From Paracoccus wurundjeri (GTDB lineage: Bacteria; Pseudomonadota; Alphaproteobacteria; Rhodobacterales; Rhodobacteraceae): a stretch of DNA of 64,000 bases. A program made the translations under genes and the position numbers. Shown piece after piece: positions 34,455 through 43,963 of the stretch (its first letter is position 1; every line of letters begins with the position of its first letter). Below the pieces are notes generated by a model. That model was not told the DNA's origin. It saw only the letters and a program-made list of their open reading frames with translations, and made no database searches. The stretch spans positions 19,923 through 83,922 of the forward strand of contig NZ_JAUUTZ010000023.1 of the NCBI RefSeq assembly GCF_030678915.1. Direction: 5' to 3'.

Positions 34455-35372
34455 ATGGCGCATAATGTATTTATCGACGGCGAAGCCGGCACGACGGGTT
34501 TGCAAATCCGCGAAAGGCTGGAAGCGCGCGACGATATCCGCCTGATCCAGATCGATCCCGCCCGCAGGAAAGAGCCTGATGCGCGGCGCGAAGCCTTTGC
34601 CGCGGCAGATGTGGCGATTCTGTGCCTGCCGGACGATGCGGCGCGCGAAGCCGTCAGGCTGTGCTCTGATCTGGATACACGGCTGATCGATGCCTCGACC
34701 GCGCATCGCGTGGATCCTGACTGGGTGTTCGGCTTTCCCGAGCTGGCCCCTGGGAACCGCACGCGGATCGCACAGGCCCGTTTGGTCAGCAATCCCGGTT
34801 GCTATTCCACCGGCTCGATCGCGATCATCGCGCCGCTGGTCGCGGCGGGATTGATCCCGGCGGACGAAGCGGTCTCGATCAACGCCGTTTCGGGATATAC
34901 GGGCGGCGGCAAAAGCCTGATCGCGGAATATGAACGCGGCGAGGCTCCGGCGCATTTCATCTATGGGCTGACGCAGGTCCACAAGCATCTTCCGGAGATC
35001 ATGCATTGGGGCGGGCTGACTGTGCAGCCGGTGTTCGCGCCTTCGGTCGGGAATTTCGCGCAGGGCATGGCCGTGCAGCTTCCGCTGCATCTGAACGACC
35101 GGCGCAGCATGGCGGATCTGCATGATGCGCTTGCCGGTCATTATGACGGCGCGCAGTTCGTAAAGGTTCTGCCGATGGATGAAAGCCGTGCGAGAATTGT
35201 GCCGACGGCGCTCAACCACACGAACATGATGCATATTTCGATTCAGGGAAATCGCGATGCGGGCTGCGCGACCATCGTGGCGGTTCTGGACAATCTGGGC
35301 AAGGGAGCGTCGGGCGCCTCGGTGCAGAACCTGAATATCATGTTGGGGCTGGACGAAGCGACCGGGCTCTGA
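34455..35372 (+). CDS. argC: N-acetyl-gamma-glutamyl-phosphate reductase, short type
   Basis: The 305-residue product begins with the nucleotide-binding HNVFIDGEAGTTGLQIRERL (about 3-22) and has the active-site cysteine in VSNPGCYSTGSIAI (about 112-125) and the SGYTGGGK loop (about 143-150). Its length fits the short ArgC subgroup. It reduces N-acetylglutamyl phosphate to the semialdehyde in arginine synthesis. It lies downstream of the DUF779 gene but with its own start region, so co-transcription is uncertain. Confidence 0.95.
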   Translation: MAHNVFIDGEAGTTGLQIRERLEARDDIRLIQIDPARRKEPDARREAFAAADVAILCLPDDAAREAVRLCSDLDTRLIDASTAHRVDPDWVFGFPELAPGNRTRIAQARLVSNPGCYSTGSIAIIAPLVAAGLIPADEAVSINAVSGYTGGGKSLIAEYERGEAPAHFIYGLTQVHKHLPEIMHWGGLTVQPVFAPSVGNFAQGMAVQLPLHLNDRRSMADLHDALAGHYDGAQFVKVLPMDESRARIVPTALNHTNMMHISIQGNRDAGCATIVAVLDNLGKGASGASVQNLNIMLGLDEATGL

Positions 35373-35615
35373 GCAGCAAGGCGGGGCGGCGCGAAACCTA
35401 TCGATGTGACGCGATAACTGCCTGATCCGGTTGTTCCCGGATTTCGTGACCGGCAGGCGGGATGCGTCGCAAGCCGATGACGCGGGTATCGATCCCTGAA
35501 ATCCCTATAGGGGCGTCATCGTCGCAATATGATTCCACGCAAATGATGGAAGCCCTTCCGGGATTTGATTCATGATGATATGGCAACGAAATATCGCTTA
35601 TGGTGAAGGTGACGA

Positions 35616-36521
35616 ATGACCAGTTCGCACGGTCGGGGTGGCTCTGCCTGGAACCTTCAGGGCGCGATGTGCATGATCCTGGCGATGGGCTGCTTTGCCC
35701 TTGAGGATGCGTTCCTGAAACAGGCGGCGGCAAGCCTGCCGATAGGTCAGGTGCTGCTCTCCTTCGGCATCCTTGGATTTCTGACTTTTTCCGCGCTTGC
35801 CGTGCGGGTGGGTGAAAAGCCGCTGTCGAATTCCATGTTATCGCCGGTGATGTTGTCGCGCTCGGCATTCGAGGTGACGGGACGGCTTTTCTTCATGCTG
35901 GCCATCGCCCTTACCCCTCTTTCCACCGCTTCGGCCATTCTTCAGGCTGCGCCATTGGTCGTCATTGCGGGGGCGGGCGCCTTTTTTGGCGAAAAGGTAA
36001 GTCTTCGGCGCTGGCTTTCCGTGTTTGTCGGCTTTGCCGGAGTCGTGATGATCCTGCGCCCCGGAACCGATGGATTCAGCCTTTTGTCGCTGCTTGCGGT
36101 AATCGCGACGCTGGGCTTTGCGGGCCGGGACCTGGCGACCAGAGCCGCACCGCAATCGATGTCTCATCGTCAGCTTGGCGTCGCGGGGTTTCTGATGCTC
36201 ATCATTTCGGGGATGATCGCCCTGCCCTTCGGTTCCTGGCCCGAATGGCCGTCTGCCAAGGCGGCCATATGTCTGTTTGCGGCCACGACCGCGGGCGTGG
36301 TTGCTTATACGGCACTGACTATCGCCATGCGTACGGGCGAGATCGCCGCGGTGACGCCATTCAGATATACACGATTGGTCTTTGCCATGATCGCGGGAAT
36401 TCTGCTCTTCCAGGAGCAGCCCGATCTATGGACCATCCTTGGCTCGGGAATCGTGATCGTCTCTGGATTATTCGCATTGATGCCGCCGAGCCGGGGTGCC
36501 AACCCGGGTCGGGCACGATAA
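35616..36521 (+). CDS. EamA-family (drug/metabolite) membrane transporter
   Basis: The 301-residue product has ten hydrophobic segments arranged as two EamA halves of five, with the usual internal similarity (first half MCMILAMGCFALEDAFLKQA; second half from about residue 160). Proline/charged residue LFQEQPDLWTILGSGIVI near the end is typical. These carriers export or exchange metabolites; the substrate is not predictable. The start is an ATG after GGTGACG. It stands alone. Confidence 0.92.
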   Translation: MTSSHGRGGSAWNLQGAMCMILAMGCFALEDAFLKQAAASLPIGQVLLSFGILGFLTFSALAVRVGEKPLSNSMLSPVMLSRSAFEVTGRLFFMLAIALTPLSTASAILQAAPLVVIAGAGAFFGEKVSLRRWLSVFVGFAGVVMILRPGTDGFSLLSLLAVIATLGFAGRDLATRAAPQSMSHRQLGVAGFLMLIISGMIALPFGSWPEWPSAKAAICLFAATTAGVVAYTALTIAMRTGEIAAVTPFRYTRLVFAMIAGILLFQEQPDLWTILGSGIVIVSGLFALMPPSRGANPGRAR

Positions 36522-36650
36522 TCCCCGGCATGATGTTATCAAACTGATGCACTGAACGGCCGGTACGAACCGCTGCTTTTAAATGGGCGGTAGTTTTATA
36601 TAAGCCCTGCGAAACACTGTCGGACCGTCGGGCCGCAACCAACAACAAAC

Positions 36651-36674
36651 CCGCCCCATTTACAAAACGGGACG
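36651..36674 (-). terminator. Candidate terminator of the small lipoprotein gene
   Basis: On the minus strand CCGTCCC pairs with GGGGCGG (seven pairs including one G-T) around an 11-base loop, followed by GTTTGTTGTT. It lies 32 bases after the stop of the lipoprotein gene 36706-36948. Confidence 0.55.
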
Positions 36675-36705
36675 GATCCGGATTTCAGACGGTTTCAACG
36701 CCCGA

Positions 36706-36948
36706 TTACATTGCCTTTTGTTTTTGGCCTTCTTGCAAACAATATGCATCGGCAGTTTTCACAGACATGTTGTCCGGGCGATCGATCGAGCGATCCCAGC
36801 TGACGATGTCTTTCGTGTACAATTGGCAAACAATCTGACCCTGCGGCGTATCAACCGTTACCGGAGTCGATTCATATTGCTTAGGATCCAAGGAACAGGC
36901 GGCAAGCGCTGCGATTCCGACGGTAACAAAAGCGAGCTTCTTCAACAT
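36706..36948 (-). CDS. Small putative lipoprotein
   Basis: The 80-residue product from the ATG at 36948 has a lipoprotein signal (MLKKLAFVTVGIAALAACS), with the lipidated Cys at about 18. GGGGGA six bases before the start supports it; an open frame of 11 more codons upstream is not needed. The mature part has two cysteines (about 41 and 71) that might pair in the periplasm. Family not recognised. Confidence 0.75.
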   Translation of the reverse strand: MLKKLAFVTVGIAALAACSLDPKQYESTPVTVDTPQGQIVCQLYTKDIVSWDRSIDRPDNMSVKTADAYCLQEGQKQKAM

Positions 36949-37337
36949 AAAATATCCCCCGTAAAAGTGGTTGAATACCACTACGTTTATAACGCCTGAG
37001 TCAAGTATTATCCGATGCTGTCAGGTACTTTCTGATTTAACAGTTAACGCAGGTTGTGCAAAATTTTCTGCTCTCGCCCAAAGGTTTCTTCCCAAGTGAA
37101 ATCAAACTGCGCGGGCTTCGAATGCTGCATGCCGGGTATCCGGGCAGTTTTATCCACAGGCGGATTATTTCTCCGGTCGGTACGCCGGATATCGGCGATA
37201 TGCCGGGTCGCTTCTTCCATGCCGGCCTCCCTGCCCCTAAGATCACAGTCATGCTGACGGCTCTGAACCGTCGGGCGCCTGCCCGCCGGGGCTCGTAATT
37301 GCCTGATATGGGGCCGAAAGCTGGAAGGATCGCGGGA
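36949..37337. other. Intergenic region before the LysR gene
   Basis: About 390 bases lie between the divergent lipoprotein and LysR genes. Small frames exist in both directions, but none with a ribosome site or convincing composition. It should contain both promoters. The first 70 bases are AT-rich; no clear promoter boxes were identified. Confidence 0.4.
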
Positions 37338-38243
37338 ATGTCACGCTTCAAACTGAATATCAAGCATATCGAGGCTTTTGTCGAAGTCGCCGATCTGGGC
37401 ACTTTCCGCCGCGCCGCCGAGCGTTTGCACACGACGCAACCCAGTATCTCGAACCGCATCGCCCAGCTCGAAGGATATATCGGGCAACGACTGATGGAAC
37501 GCGACGCCGGTTCGGTACGCCTGACCCCGCGAGGAGAGGCATTGCTGAATCCGGCACGGGCGATCCTTGAAGCCGCAGATGCATTTTTGGCGGCAGTCGA
37601 TGACGATACCCGCTTCGAGGGAATGCTGCGCCTTGGCGTCAGCGAGTTGATCGCCCATACATGGCTGTCCCGGTTCCTGATGGAAATGCGGGAACGCTTT
37701 CCCGGTATCGATATCGACCTGACTGTCGACATGAGCGCGAATCTCAGCAAGGCCCTGTTCGACAGGTCGCTGGATCTGACGATCCAGAATGCACCTTTCG
37801 ACCGGTTGGCCGGAGGAACCCTGCAACTGGGAAGAAGCGCGCATTGCTGGGTCGCGGCGCCGGGTCTGTGTCTGGCCGGCAGGCCCATCTCGGCACGGGA
37901 ACTCGCGGCACAGCCTATATTGGCCCATGCGCGGACGTCGCAGGCTTACAAGCAGATAGGCGATCATTTCCGCAATCAGGGGCTGAGGCTGCGGCTGATG
38001 TCCTTGTCTTACATGGGAACCTGTCTGCAAATGGCATTGAACGGGCTGGGCGTCGCATGTCTGCCTGTCGCGATGCTGGAGGATGTGTTGACCAAAGGGA
38101 AACTGGTGCGTGTCGATTACCCGTGGATTCCCGACGATCTGGTGTTCTCGGCCCGCTACCTTCTGGATCCCGCGCCGACATGGCTGAAGGAAGCGGTTCA
38201 GATCGCGCAGCGCATTTTCCCACCCGAAAGCGGTACAGGATAA
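37338..38243 (+). CDS. LysR-family regulator
   Basis: The 301-residue product has an N-terminal winged helix (TFRRAAERLHTTQPSISNRI, about 20-39) typical of LysR regulators and a two-lobed effector domain. I chose the ATG at 37338 (MSRFKLNIKHIEAF) over an upstream in-frame start at 37299. It lies 90 bases before hyuA on the same strand, so it is probably the activator of the hydantoinase/TRAP operon. Between the genes is a perfect palindrome TATTCGAATA at 38246-38255. Confidence 0.93.
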   Translation: MSRFKLNIKHIEAFVEVADLGTFRRAAERLHTTQPSISNRIAQLEGYIGQRLMERDAGSVRLTPRGEALLNPARAILEAADAFLAAVDDDTRFEGMLRLGVSELIAHTWLSRFLMEMRERFPGIDIDLTVDMSANLSKALFDRSLDLTIQNAPFDRLAGGTLQLGRSAHCWVAAPGLCLAGRPISARELAAQPILAHARTSQAYKQIGDHFRNQGLRLRLMSLSYMGTCLQMALNGLGVACLPVAMLEDVLTKGKLVRVDYPWIPDDLVFSARYLLDPAPTWLKEAVQIAQRIFPPESGTG

Positions 38244-38245
38244 CA

Positions 38246-38290
38246 TATTCGAATAGTATTTATCAGAATAAAGAATTTTTTCATTATACT
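38246..38290 (+). promoter_or_regulatory. AT-rich control region before hyuA with palindrome
   Basis: TATTCGAATA at 38246-38255 is a perfect ten-base palindrome just after the LysR stop. A TATACT box is at 38285-38290, about 44 bases before the hyuA start. The stretch is much richer in A and T than its surroundings. It may hold the LysR site and the operon promoter. Confidence 0.45.
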
Positions 38291-38333
38291 TCTTCTGCCC
38301 TAAGCTCGCTGAACAGCTGACAACGAGGAAGCG

Positions 38334-40451
38334 ATGACGAAAACTCTGACACGTCTTGGCGTCGATATCGGCGGCACCTTTACTGATGTGGTGCTGGAGA
38401 TCGGCCCGGAGCGGCATTCGACCAAGGTGCTGACCACCTATGCCGCGCCGGAAGACGCGATCGTCGAGGGGATGCATCGCGTCTGCGCCAAGGCCGGAAT
38501 CGCGCCCGACCAGATCGGGCAGATCATTCACGGAACGACACTGGCCACCAACGCCCTGATCGAGCGGCGCGGAGCCAAGACCGCATTGATCACGACCAAG
38601 GGCTTTCGCGATGTGATCGAGATGCGCACCGAAAGCCGGTTCGAGCAATATGACCTGAACCTTGTCCTTCCCGAGCCGCTTCTGCCCCGCAACCGCCGCC
38701 ATGTCGTGACCGAGCGTCTGGATGCGGATGGCAATGTGCTGATCCCGCTGGATGAGGCCGAAGTCGAAACGCTTGCCGATGATCTTGCCGCCGCAGGCTA
38801 TGAAAGCATCGCGGTCGGCTTGCTGCATTCCTATGTCAATGACGCGCATGAACGCCGGATCGCAGAGATCCTGTCGCGTAAGCTGCCGGATGCGATGATT
38901 TCGATCTCGTCCGAAGTCTCGCCGCAGATGCGCGAATATGAACGCTTCAACACCACCATCGCGAATGCCTATATCAAGCCGCTGATGAAATCCTATCTGA
39001 CCCGTCTGGCGCAGCGCCTGCGGGATGAGGGCGCGGATTGCCCGGTTTTTCTGATGCATTCGGGCGGCGGTATCATCGACATCGCCACAGCGGCCGAATT
39101 CCCGGTGCGGCTGGTGGAATCCGGTCCGGCAGGCGGCGCGGTATTCGCCGCCGATATCGCCGCGCGGCACGGGCTGGATAAGGTGCTAAGCTTCGATATG
39201 GGCGGCACCACTGCCAAGATCTGCCTGATTCAGAAGCAGGTACCGAAAACCGCGCGGGTTTTCGAGGTGGCGCGAAGCTATCGCTTCAAGAAAGGCTCGG
39301 GCATGCCGATTTCAATCCCGGTGATCGACATGGTCGAGATCGGGGCCGGTGGCGGCTCTCTGGCGCATGTCGATGCGCTTAATCAGATTCGTGTCGGCCC
39401 GGAAAGCGCCGGATCGGAACCCGGTCCCGCCTGCTATGGGCGGGGCGGCACCCGTCCCGCCGTGACCGATGCGGATCTGGTGCTGGGCAAGCTGGATCCG
39501 GCCAATTTCGCCGCCGGAACCATCCCGCTATATCCCGACAAATCCGCCGGCGCATTAACTGAAACGCTGGGCAAACCGCTGTCGATGGATGTGACCGAGG
39601 CCGCATGGGGGCTGGCCGAGGTGGTGGACGAGAATATGGCCAATGCCGCCCGCGTCCATGCCGTCGAGAATGGCGAGGATATCAGCGAATACACGATGAT
39701 CGCATTCGGCGGCGCCGCGCCGCTTCACGCCGGACGGCTATGCGAGAAGCTGGGGATCTCGCGCTGCCTGATCCCGCAAGGGGCTGGCGTCGGCTCGGCC
39801 ATCGGTTTTCTGCGCGCGCCCTTCAGCTTCGAAGCTAATCGTTCGGTCTTCATGAAGATGAACGGTTTCGATACGGCGGCGGTCAAACAGCTATTCGCCG
39901 AGATGGAAGAGGAAGCAAAAAGCTTTGTCCGCGGCTGCGATGCGAAAGCCGAGATCAGGACCGAACATAAAATCTACATGCGGTATTCCGGTCAGGGATG
40001 GGAAGTTCCCGTCCTGCTGAATCAAGCGGATATATCCTCGCCCGATCCGGAACGCTATCTGGCACATTTTCAGGAAGAATACAGCAAACTCTTCGGCCGC
40101 CCGGTCGAGGGGCTGGGCGTGGAAATCACCGTCTGGGCCGTCAACGCCTTTACCGAGCCGGATATCTCGGATCCGGTCGAACCGGCCTCGCAGGGCGATG
40201 CGGCGCAGGTCAGCGGGCAGCGCGACCTGTTCGATGCCGCGCGGGGACAGATGCTTGGGGCCGGGGTGGTGCAGCGCGGTGATCTTGCGCCCGGCCAGCA
40301 TGTTACCGGCCCGGCGGTCATCACCGAGGATGAGACGACGATTGTCCTGCCCTCCAGTCAGGAACTGATTGCCCAGCCGGATGGCACACTGGATATCCGG
40401 GCCATCACAGCCGCATCGCAACGCGACGAAAAAGGAGCCGCCAATGTCTAA
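38334..40451 (+). CDS. hyuA: Hydantoinase/oxoprolinase A subunit
   Basis: The 705-residue product opens with the ATPase-like motif RLGVDIGGTFTDVVLE (about 6-21) and contains HGTTLATNALIERRGA (about 65-80), SGPAGGAVFAADI (about 264-276), FDMGGTTAKICL (about 287-298) and a late FGGAAPLHA (about 460-468), all typical of HyuA/oxoprolinase. With HyuB it hydrolyses a cyclic amide such as a hydantoin or 5-oxoproline using ATP; related pairs carboxylate ketones. The stop overlaps hyuB by eight bases. Confidence 0.93.
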   Translation: MTKTLTRLGVDIGGTFTDVVLEIGPERHSTKVLTTYAAPEDAIVEGMHRVCAKAGIAPDQIGQIIHGTTLATNALIERRGAKTALITTKGFRDVIEMRTESRFEQYDLNLVLPEPLLPRNRRHVVTERLDADGNVLIPLDEAEVETLADDLAAAGYESIAVGLLHSYVNDAHERRIAEILSRKLPDAMISISSEVSPQMREYERFNTTIANAYIKPLMKSYLTRLAQRLRDEGADCPVFLMHSGGGIIDIATAAEFPVRLVESGPAGGAVFAADIAARHGLDKVLSFDMGGTTAKICLIQKQVPKTARVFEVARSYRFKKGSGMPISIPVIDMVEIGAGGGSLAHVDALNQIRVGPESAGSEPGPACYGRGGTRPAVTDADLVLGKLDPANFAAGTIPLYPDKSAGALTETLGKPLSMDVTEAAWGLAEVVDENMANAARVHAVENGEDISEYTMIAFGGAAPLHAGRLCEKLGISRCLIPQGAGVGSAIGFLRAPFSFEANRSVFMKMNGFDTAAVKQLFAEMEEEAKSFVRGCDAKAEIRTEHKIYMRYSGQGWEVPVLLNQADISSPDPERYLAHFQEEYSKLFGRPVEGLGVEITVWAVNAFTEPDISDPVEPASQGDAAQVSGQRDLFDAARGQMLGAGVVQRGDLAPGQHVTGPAVITEDETTIVLPSSQELIAQPDGTLDIRAITAASQRDEKGAANV

Positions 40452-42150
40452 GGTCGGAAAAGTCGCCAGTCAGGTGATGTGGAACCGCCTGATCTCGGTG
40501 GTCGAGGAACAGGCGCAGGCCCTGATCCGCACCTCGTTCTCGACCAGTGTGCGAGAGGCCGGAGATCTGTCGGCGGGCGTCTATAACGAGGCGGGCGAGA
40601 TGCTGGCGCAGGCCGTCACCGGAACGCCGGGCCATGTCAACGCCATGGCCGACGCCGTGGCGCATTTCATCCGTCGCATCGGCCGCGACAACATGTTCGA
40701 GGGCGACGTCTATATCACCAACGATCCGTGGGAAGGCACCGGCCATCTGCATGATATCACCGTCGTCTCCCCCTCTTTCCATCAGGGGCAACTGGTCGGC
40801 TTCTTCGCCTGCACCGCGCATGTCGTCGATATCGGCGGGCGCGGCTTTGGCGCGGACGGAAACTCGGTCTATGAAGAGGGGCTGTATCTGCCGGTCATGA
40901 AACTGATCGAGCGGGGCGAGGTCGATCAGACCCTGATCCGCATCATCCGGGGCAATGTCCGCGCGCCCGACATGCTGGTCGGCGATATCTACGCGCTTGC
41001 CACCTGCAACGAGGTCGGGCATCGCCGTCTGATCAACATGATGCAGGAGTTCGGGCTGTCCGACCTGTCCGACATCTCGCGCTTCATTATGGAAAATTCC
41101 CGCCGCGCCACGCTTGAGCGGATCAATGCCCTGAAACCGGGTACGGCCAAGGGCCATATGCAGATCGACGGTTTCGACAAACCGATCGATCTGCATGTCA
41201 GCCTGTCCATCGAAAAGGACCGGATCGTGGCCGACTGGGCCGGGACTTCAGGCGTGGACAAGAAGGGCATCAATGTGCCGCTGGTCTATACCAAGGCCTA
41301 TACCTGCTATGCCCTGAAATGCGCCATCGCACCGGAAATCCCGAATAACGCCGCCTCTCTGGCACCTTTCGAGATCACCGCCCCCGAAAACAGCATCGTC
41401 AACGCGCTGCACCCCGCGCCGGTCGCGCTGCGCCATATCATTGGGCATATGGTACCGGATACGGTCTATGATGCGCTCGACAAGCTGCTGCCCGAAACCG
41501 TCCATGCCGAAGGCGCAGGCAGCCTGTGCAATTTTCAGGTCTCAACCCGTCCGCGCAGTGACGCGCCCGCGCCAAAAGAAGCCCTGCGGGCAGAGGTACT
41601 GGCCTTCAATTCCGGCGGCGCCGGGGCGCGGCCCGCGCTTGACGGGCTGAACGCCACAGCCTTTCCGTCGGGCGTGATGACAATGCCGGTCGAGGCGACC
41701 GAACAGGTCGGCCCGGTCATCTTCTGGCGCAAGGAGTTGCGGCCCGACTCAGGCGGCGCGGGCCGGTTTCGCGGCGGTCTGGGCCAATATATCGAGCTGG
41801 GCGCACGCGAAGGCCACGAATTTGACTTTCAGGCAATGTTCGACCGAGTCGATCACCCCGCCCGGGGACGTCGCGGCGGCGGATCAGGCGCGCCGATGAC
41901 AATCGCGCAGGATGACGGCACTGCGATGCGTGGCAAGGGCAAGCAATTCGTGCCGCATGGCCGCAAGGTGATGATGGGCCTGCCCGGTGGCGCGGGCTAT
42001 GGCGCCCCGGCCGAACGCGCGCCCGAACTGATCCGCCGCGACCTTGCACTTGGATATATCACCGCCGATTTCGCCCGCGAACATTACGGGCTGAACGATC
42101 GGGATATCGAGGAAGTCATATCGAAAGCGAAGCTGGGCGAGACCATCTGA
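40444..42150 (+). CDS. hyuB: Hydantoinase/oxoprolinase B subunit
   Basis: The 568-residue product starts within the end of hyuA. It has the HyuB segments SFSTSVREAGDLSAGVYN (about 30-47), YITNDPWEGTGHLHDITVV (about 92-110, with metal-site Asp and His), FFACTAHVVDIGG, and late RPDSGGAGRFRGGLGQ (about 431-446). It forms the second half of the ATP-dependent amidase. The actual substrate (N-methylhydantoin, oxoproline or another lactam) cannot be read from the sequence; the co-located TRAP importer implies an acidic compound. Confidence 0.93.
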   Translation: MSKVGKVASQVMWNRLISVVEEQAQALIRTSFSTSVREAGDLSAGVYNEAGEMLAQAVTGTPGHVNAMADAVAHFIRRIGRDNMFEGDVYITNDPWEGTGHLHDITVVSPSFHQGQLVGFFACTAHVVDIGGRGFGADGNSVYEEGLYLPVMKLIERGEVDQTLIRIIRGNVRAPDMLVGDIYALATCNEVGHRRLINMMQEFGLSDLSDISRFIMENSRRATLERINALKPGTAKGHMQIDGFDKPIDLHVSLSIEKDRIVADWAGTSGVDKKGINVPLVYTKAYTCYALKCAIAPEIPNNAASLAPFEITAPENSIVNALHPAPVALRHIIGHMVPDTVYDALDKLLPETVHAEGAGSLCNFQVSTRPRSDAPAPKEALRAEVLAFNSGGAGARPALDGLNATAFPSGVMTMPVEATEQVGPVIFWRKELRPDSGGAGRFRGGLGQYIELGAREGHEFDFQAMFDRVDHPARGRRGGGSGAPMTIAQDDGTAMRGKGKQFVPHGRKVMMGLPGGAGYGAPAERAPELIRRDLALGYITADFAREHYGLNDRDIEEVISKAKLGETI

Positions 42151-42420
42151 CGGAAGCGCCCGGCCTGTTTACGCAACACCAAGAAAGGAGATATCGCGGC
42201 GGAACGGAGGCAGAATAGCGGATTTACAGCGAAACCGCCCTGCGCCCCGGCTCGCGCAAAGGCGTCCCCGCAGGCGGGTTATTGCACAGATTTGCAGCAC
42301 AGAGGGTTCCGCCTTGTATGCAAGGCAAACCGGGGAAACAAATATTCCCGTAACCGCCTGACCCGCGTTAGACTTGACCGGAGCATATAACAATAATGCA
42401 ACCCAACAGAGGAGAATATC
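42151..42420. other. Spacer between hyuB and the TRAP genes
   Basis: This 270-base stretch has no supported gene. It is long for an operon spacer, so the TRAP genes may have a second promoter here; a candidate AT-rich area is at about 42380-42410. No terminator hairpin with a T-run was seen. Confidence 0.4.
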
Positions 42421-43401
42421 ATGAAGATTTTCGCAAGACTCGGGATGACCACAGCGGCGATCTGCCTCGCCTCGGCGGCGGCGGCAGAAACCAAATGGGT
42501 CATGGCCTCGGGTTATCCCGAAGACAGCTTCTTCACCAAGACGATCCGCACATTCATCGAAGAGGTCGAAACCAAATCGAATGGCGAACTCACCATCGAC
42601 CTGCGCCCGAATGACGAGCTTATCAAACTGGACGCGATCCGCCGGGCCGTGCAGACCGGGCAGGTGCAACTGGGCGAGATCCGCTTTGGCGTCTATGGTA
42701 ACGAGGATCCCATGTTCACGCTGGACAGCGTGCCTAATGTTGCGAATGACTATGACGAAGCGCGCCTGCTGATGGAGGCATCGAAACCATGGTTCGAAGA
42801 GAAATTCGCTGATTCAGGCATGCGTGTTCTCAGTTATATGCCGTGGCCGGGTCAGGGTTTCTTCACCAATTTCGAGGTGACCGACGGTTCCGAATTCGAA
42901 GGCGTGAAACTGCGCATCTATTCCCCCGCCACGCAGCGCATGGGCGAATTGCTGGGCTTCCAGGCAACGATCCTGCCTTTTGCCGAAGTACCGCAGGCTT
43001 TCTCGACCGGGTTGATCGAGGCCCTGTTCACCTCGGCCCAGACGGGCACGGATATTCAGGGCTGGGATTATTCGGATTATTTCACCTATACCGGCTCGAT
43101 GCATAACAAGAACGGCATCATCATCAATGAGCGCGCCTTGCAGCAGCTGGATCCCGAATTGCAGGAAGTGGTGATCACCGCCGGCGAAAATGCAACGGAA
43201 ACGGCCTGGAAACTTAGCCAGGAAGCCGCCGATGAACAGATCAAAAACCTGGAAGAGCACGGCATGACGACATCGGATGCCTCGCCCGAACTTCAGGAGA
43301 AGATGGCGGAAATCGGCGAGCAGATGATGGAGGAATGGAAGAAAGACGCTTCTCCCGAAGGAATCGAGGTCCTGGATAACTATCTGGCTTCCAAAGAGTA
43401 A
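42421..43401 (+). CDS. TRAP transporter substrate-binding protein (hyu cluster)
   Basis: The 326-residue product has a Sec signal (MKIFARLGMTTAAICLASAA), then the DctP fold with FEGVKLRIYSPATQRMGELL (about 159-178), where the Arg is the usual carboxylate clamp. It starts behind ACAGAGGAGAATATC. It would deliver the hydantoinase substrate or its open-chain product across the periplasm to the permeases downstream. Confidence 0.93.
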   Translation: MKIFARLGMTTAAICLASAAAAETKWVMASGYPEDSFFTKTIRTFIEEVETKSNGELTIDLRPNDELIKLDAIRRAVQTGQVQLGEIRFGVYGNEDPMFTLDSVPNVANDYDEARLLMEASKPWFEEKFADSGMRVLSYMPWPGQGFFTNFEVTDGSEFEGVKLRIYSPATQRMGELLGFQATILPFAEVPQAFSTGLIEALFTSAQTGTDIQGWDYSDYFTYTGSMHNKNGIIINERALQQLDPELQEVVITAGENATETAWKLSQEAADEQIKNLEEHGMTTSDASPELQEKMAEIGEQMMEEWKKDASPEGIEVLDNYLASKE

Positions 43402-43449
43402 TCCCGGCCTTCACTGGCTGCGGCCTGTCCGGCAACATTGGAGACACTC

Positions 43450-43959
43450 ATGTTGAGAGCCATTGCTCACAAGCTCTATCTGGTTTGCGGCTATGCTGCG
43501 GGTGCATTTCTTGCGGCAATTGCCGTAGCAACCTTATCGCAGATCGTGGCCCGCCAGATGGGCCGCGCGGTCGAGATGACTGAACTGTCCGGTTTCTGCA
43601 TGGCCGCGTCCACCTTTCTGGGCTTGGCCTATACATTCGTGAATGGCGGTCATGTGCGGGTCGAGATCGTCGCGCAACTGACGGGCGGCAAGATCAAGCG
43701 TGGAGTGGAATTATGGTGCTGCGCCACCGGCATCGTGATCACCGCCTTTGCGGCGTTCCAGATGGCGAAATTCACGCTTGAAACCTGGCGGATCAATGAA
43801 CTCAGCCCCGGTCTGCTGGCGATACCGATGTGGATCCCGCAAAGCGGGATCGCCTTCGGTCTGGCCGTGATGTGCATCGGCATCATCGAGCAGACCACGC
43901 TGGTTCTGGCCGGGCATCGGCCGGATTACGAAACCAATACCGACAGCACGGCGGAGTAA
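43450..43959 (+). CDS. TRAP transporter small permease (hyu cluster)
   Basis: The 169-residue product has four hydrophobic segments and the DctQ-type stretch VEMTELSGFCMAASTFLGLA near residues 40-59. The ATG at 43450 is preceded by GGAGACACTC; a TTG at 43438 in the same frame includes that ribosome site and is unlikely to be the start. It partners the large permease beginning five bases after its stop. Confidence 0.9.
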   Translation: MLRAIAHKLYLVCGYAAGAFLAAIAVATLSQIVARQMGRAVEMTELSGFCMAASTFLGLAYTFVNGGHVRVEIVAQLTGGKIKRGVELWCCATGIVITAFAAFQMAKFTLETWRINELSPGLLAIPMWIPQSGIAFGLAVMCIGIIEQTTLVLAGHRPDYETNTDSTAE

Positions 43960-43963
43960 CGTG

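Noticed and set aside
37341..39170. A 609-codon minus-strand frame across LysR and hyuA
   Set aside because: It spans two well-supported genes on the other strand and has no recognisable domains.
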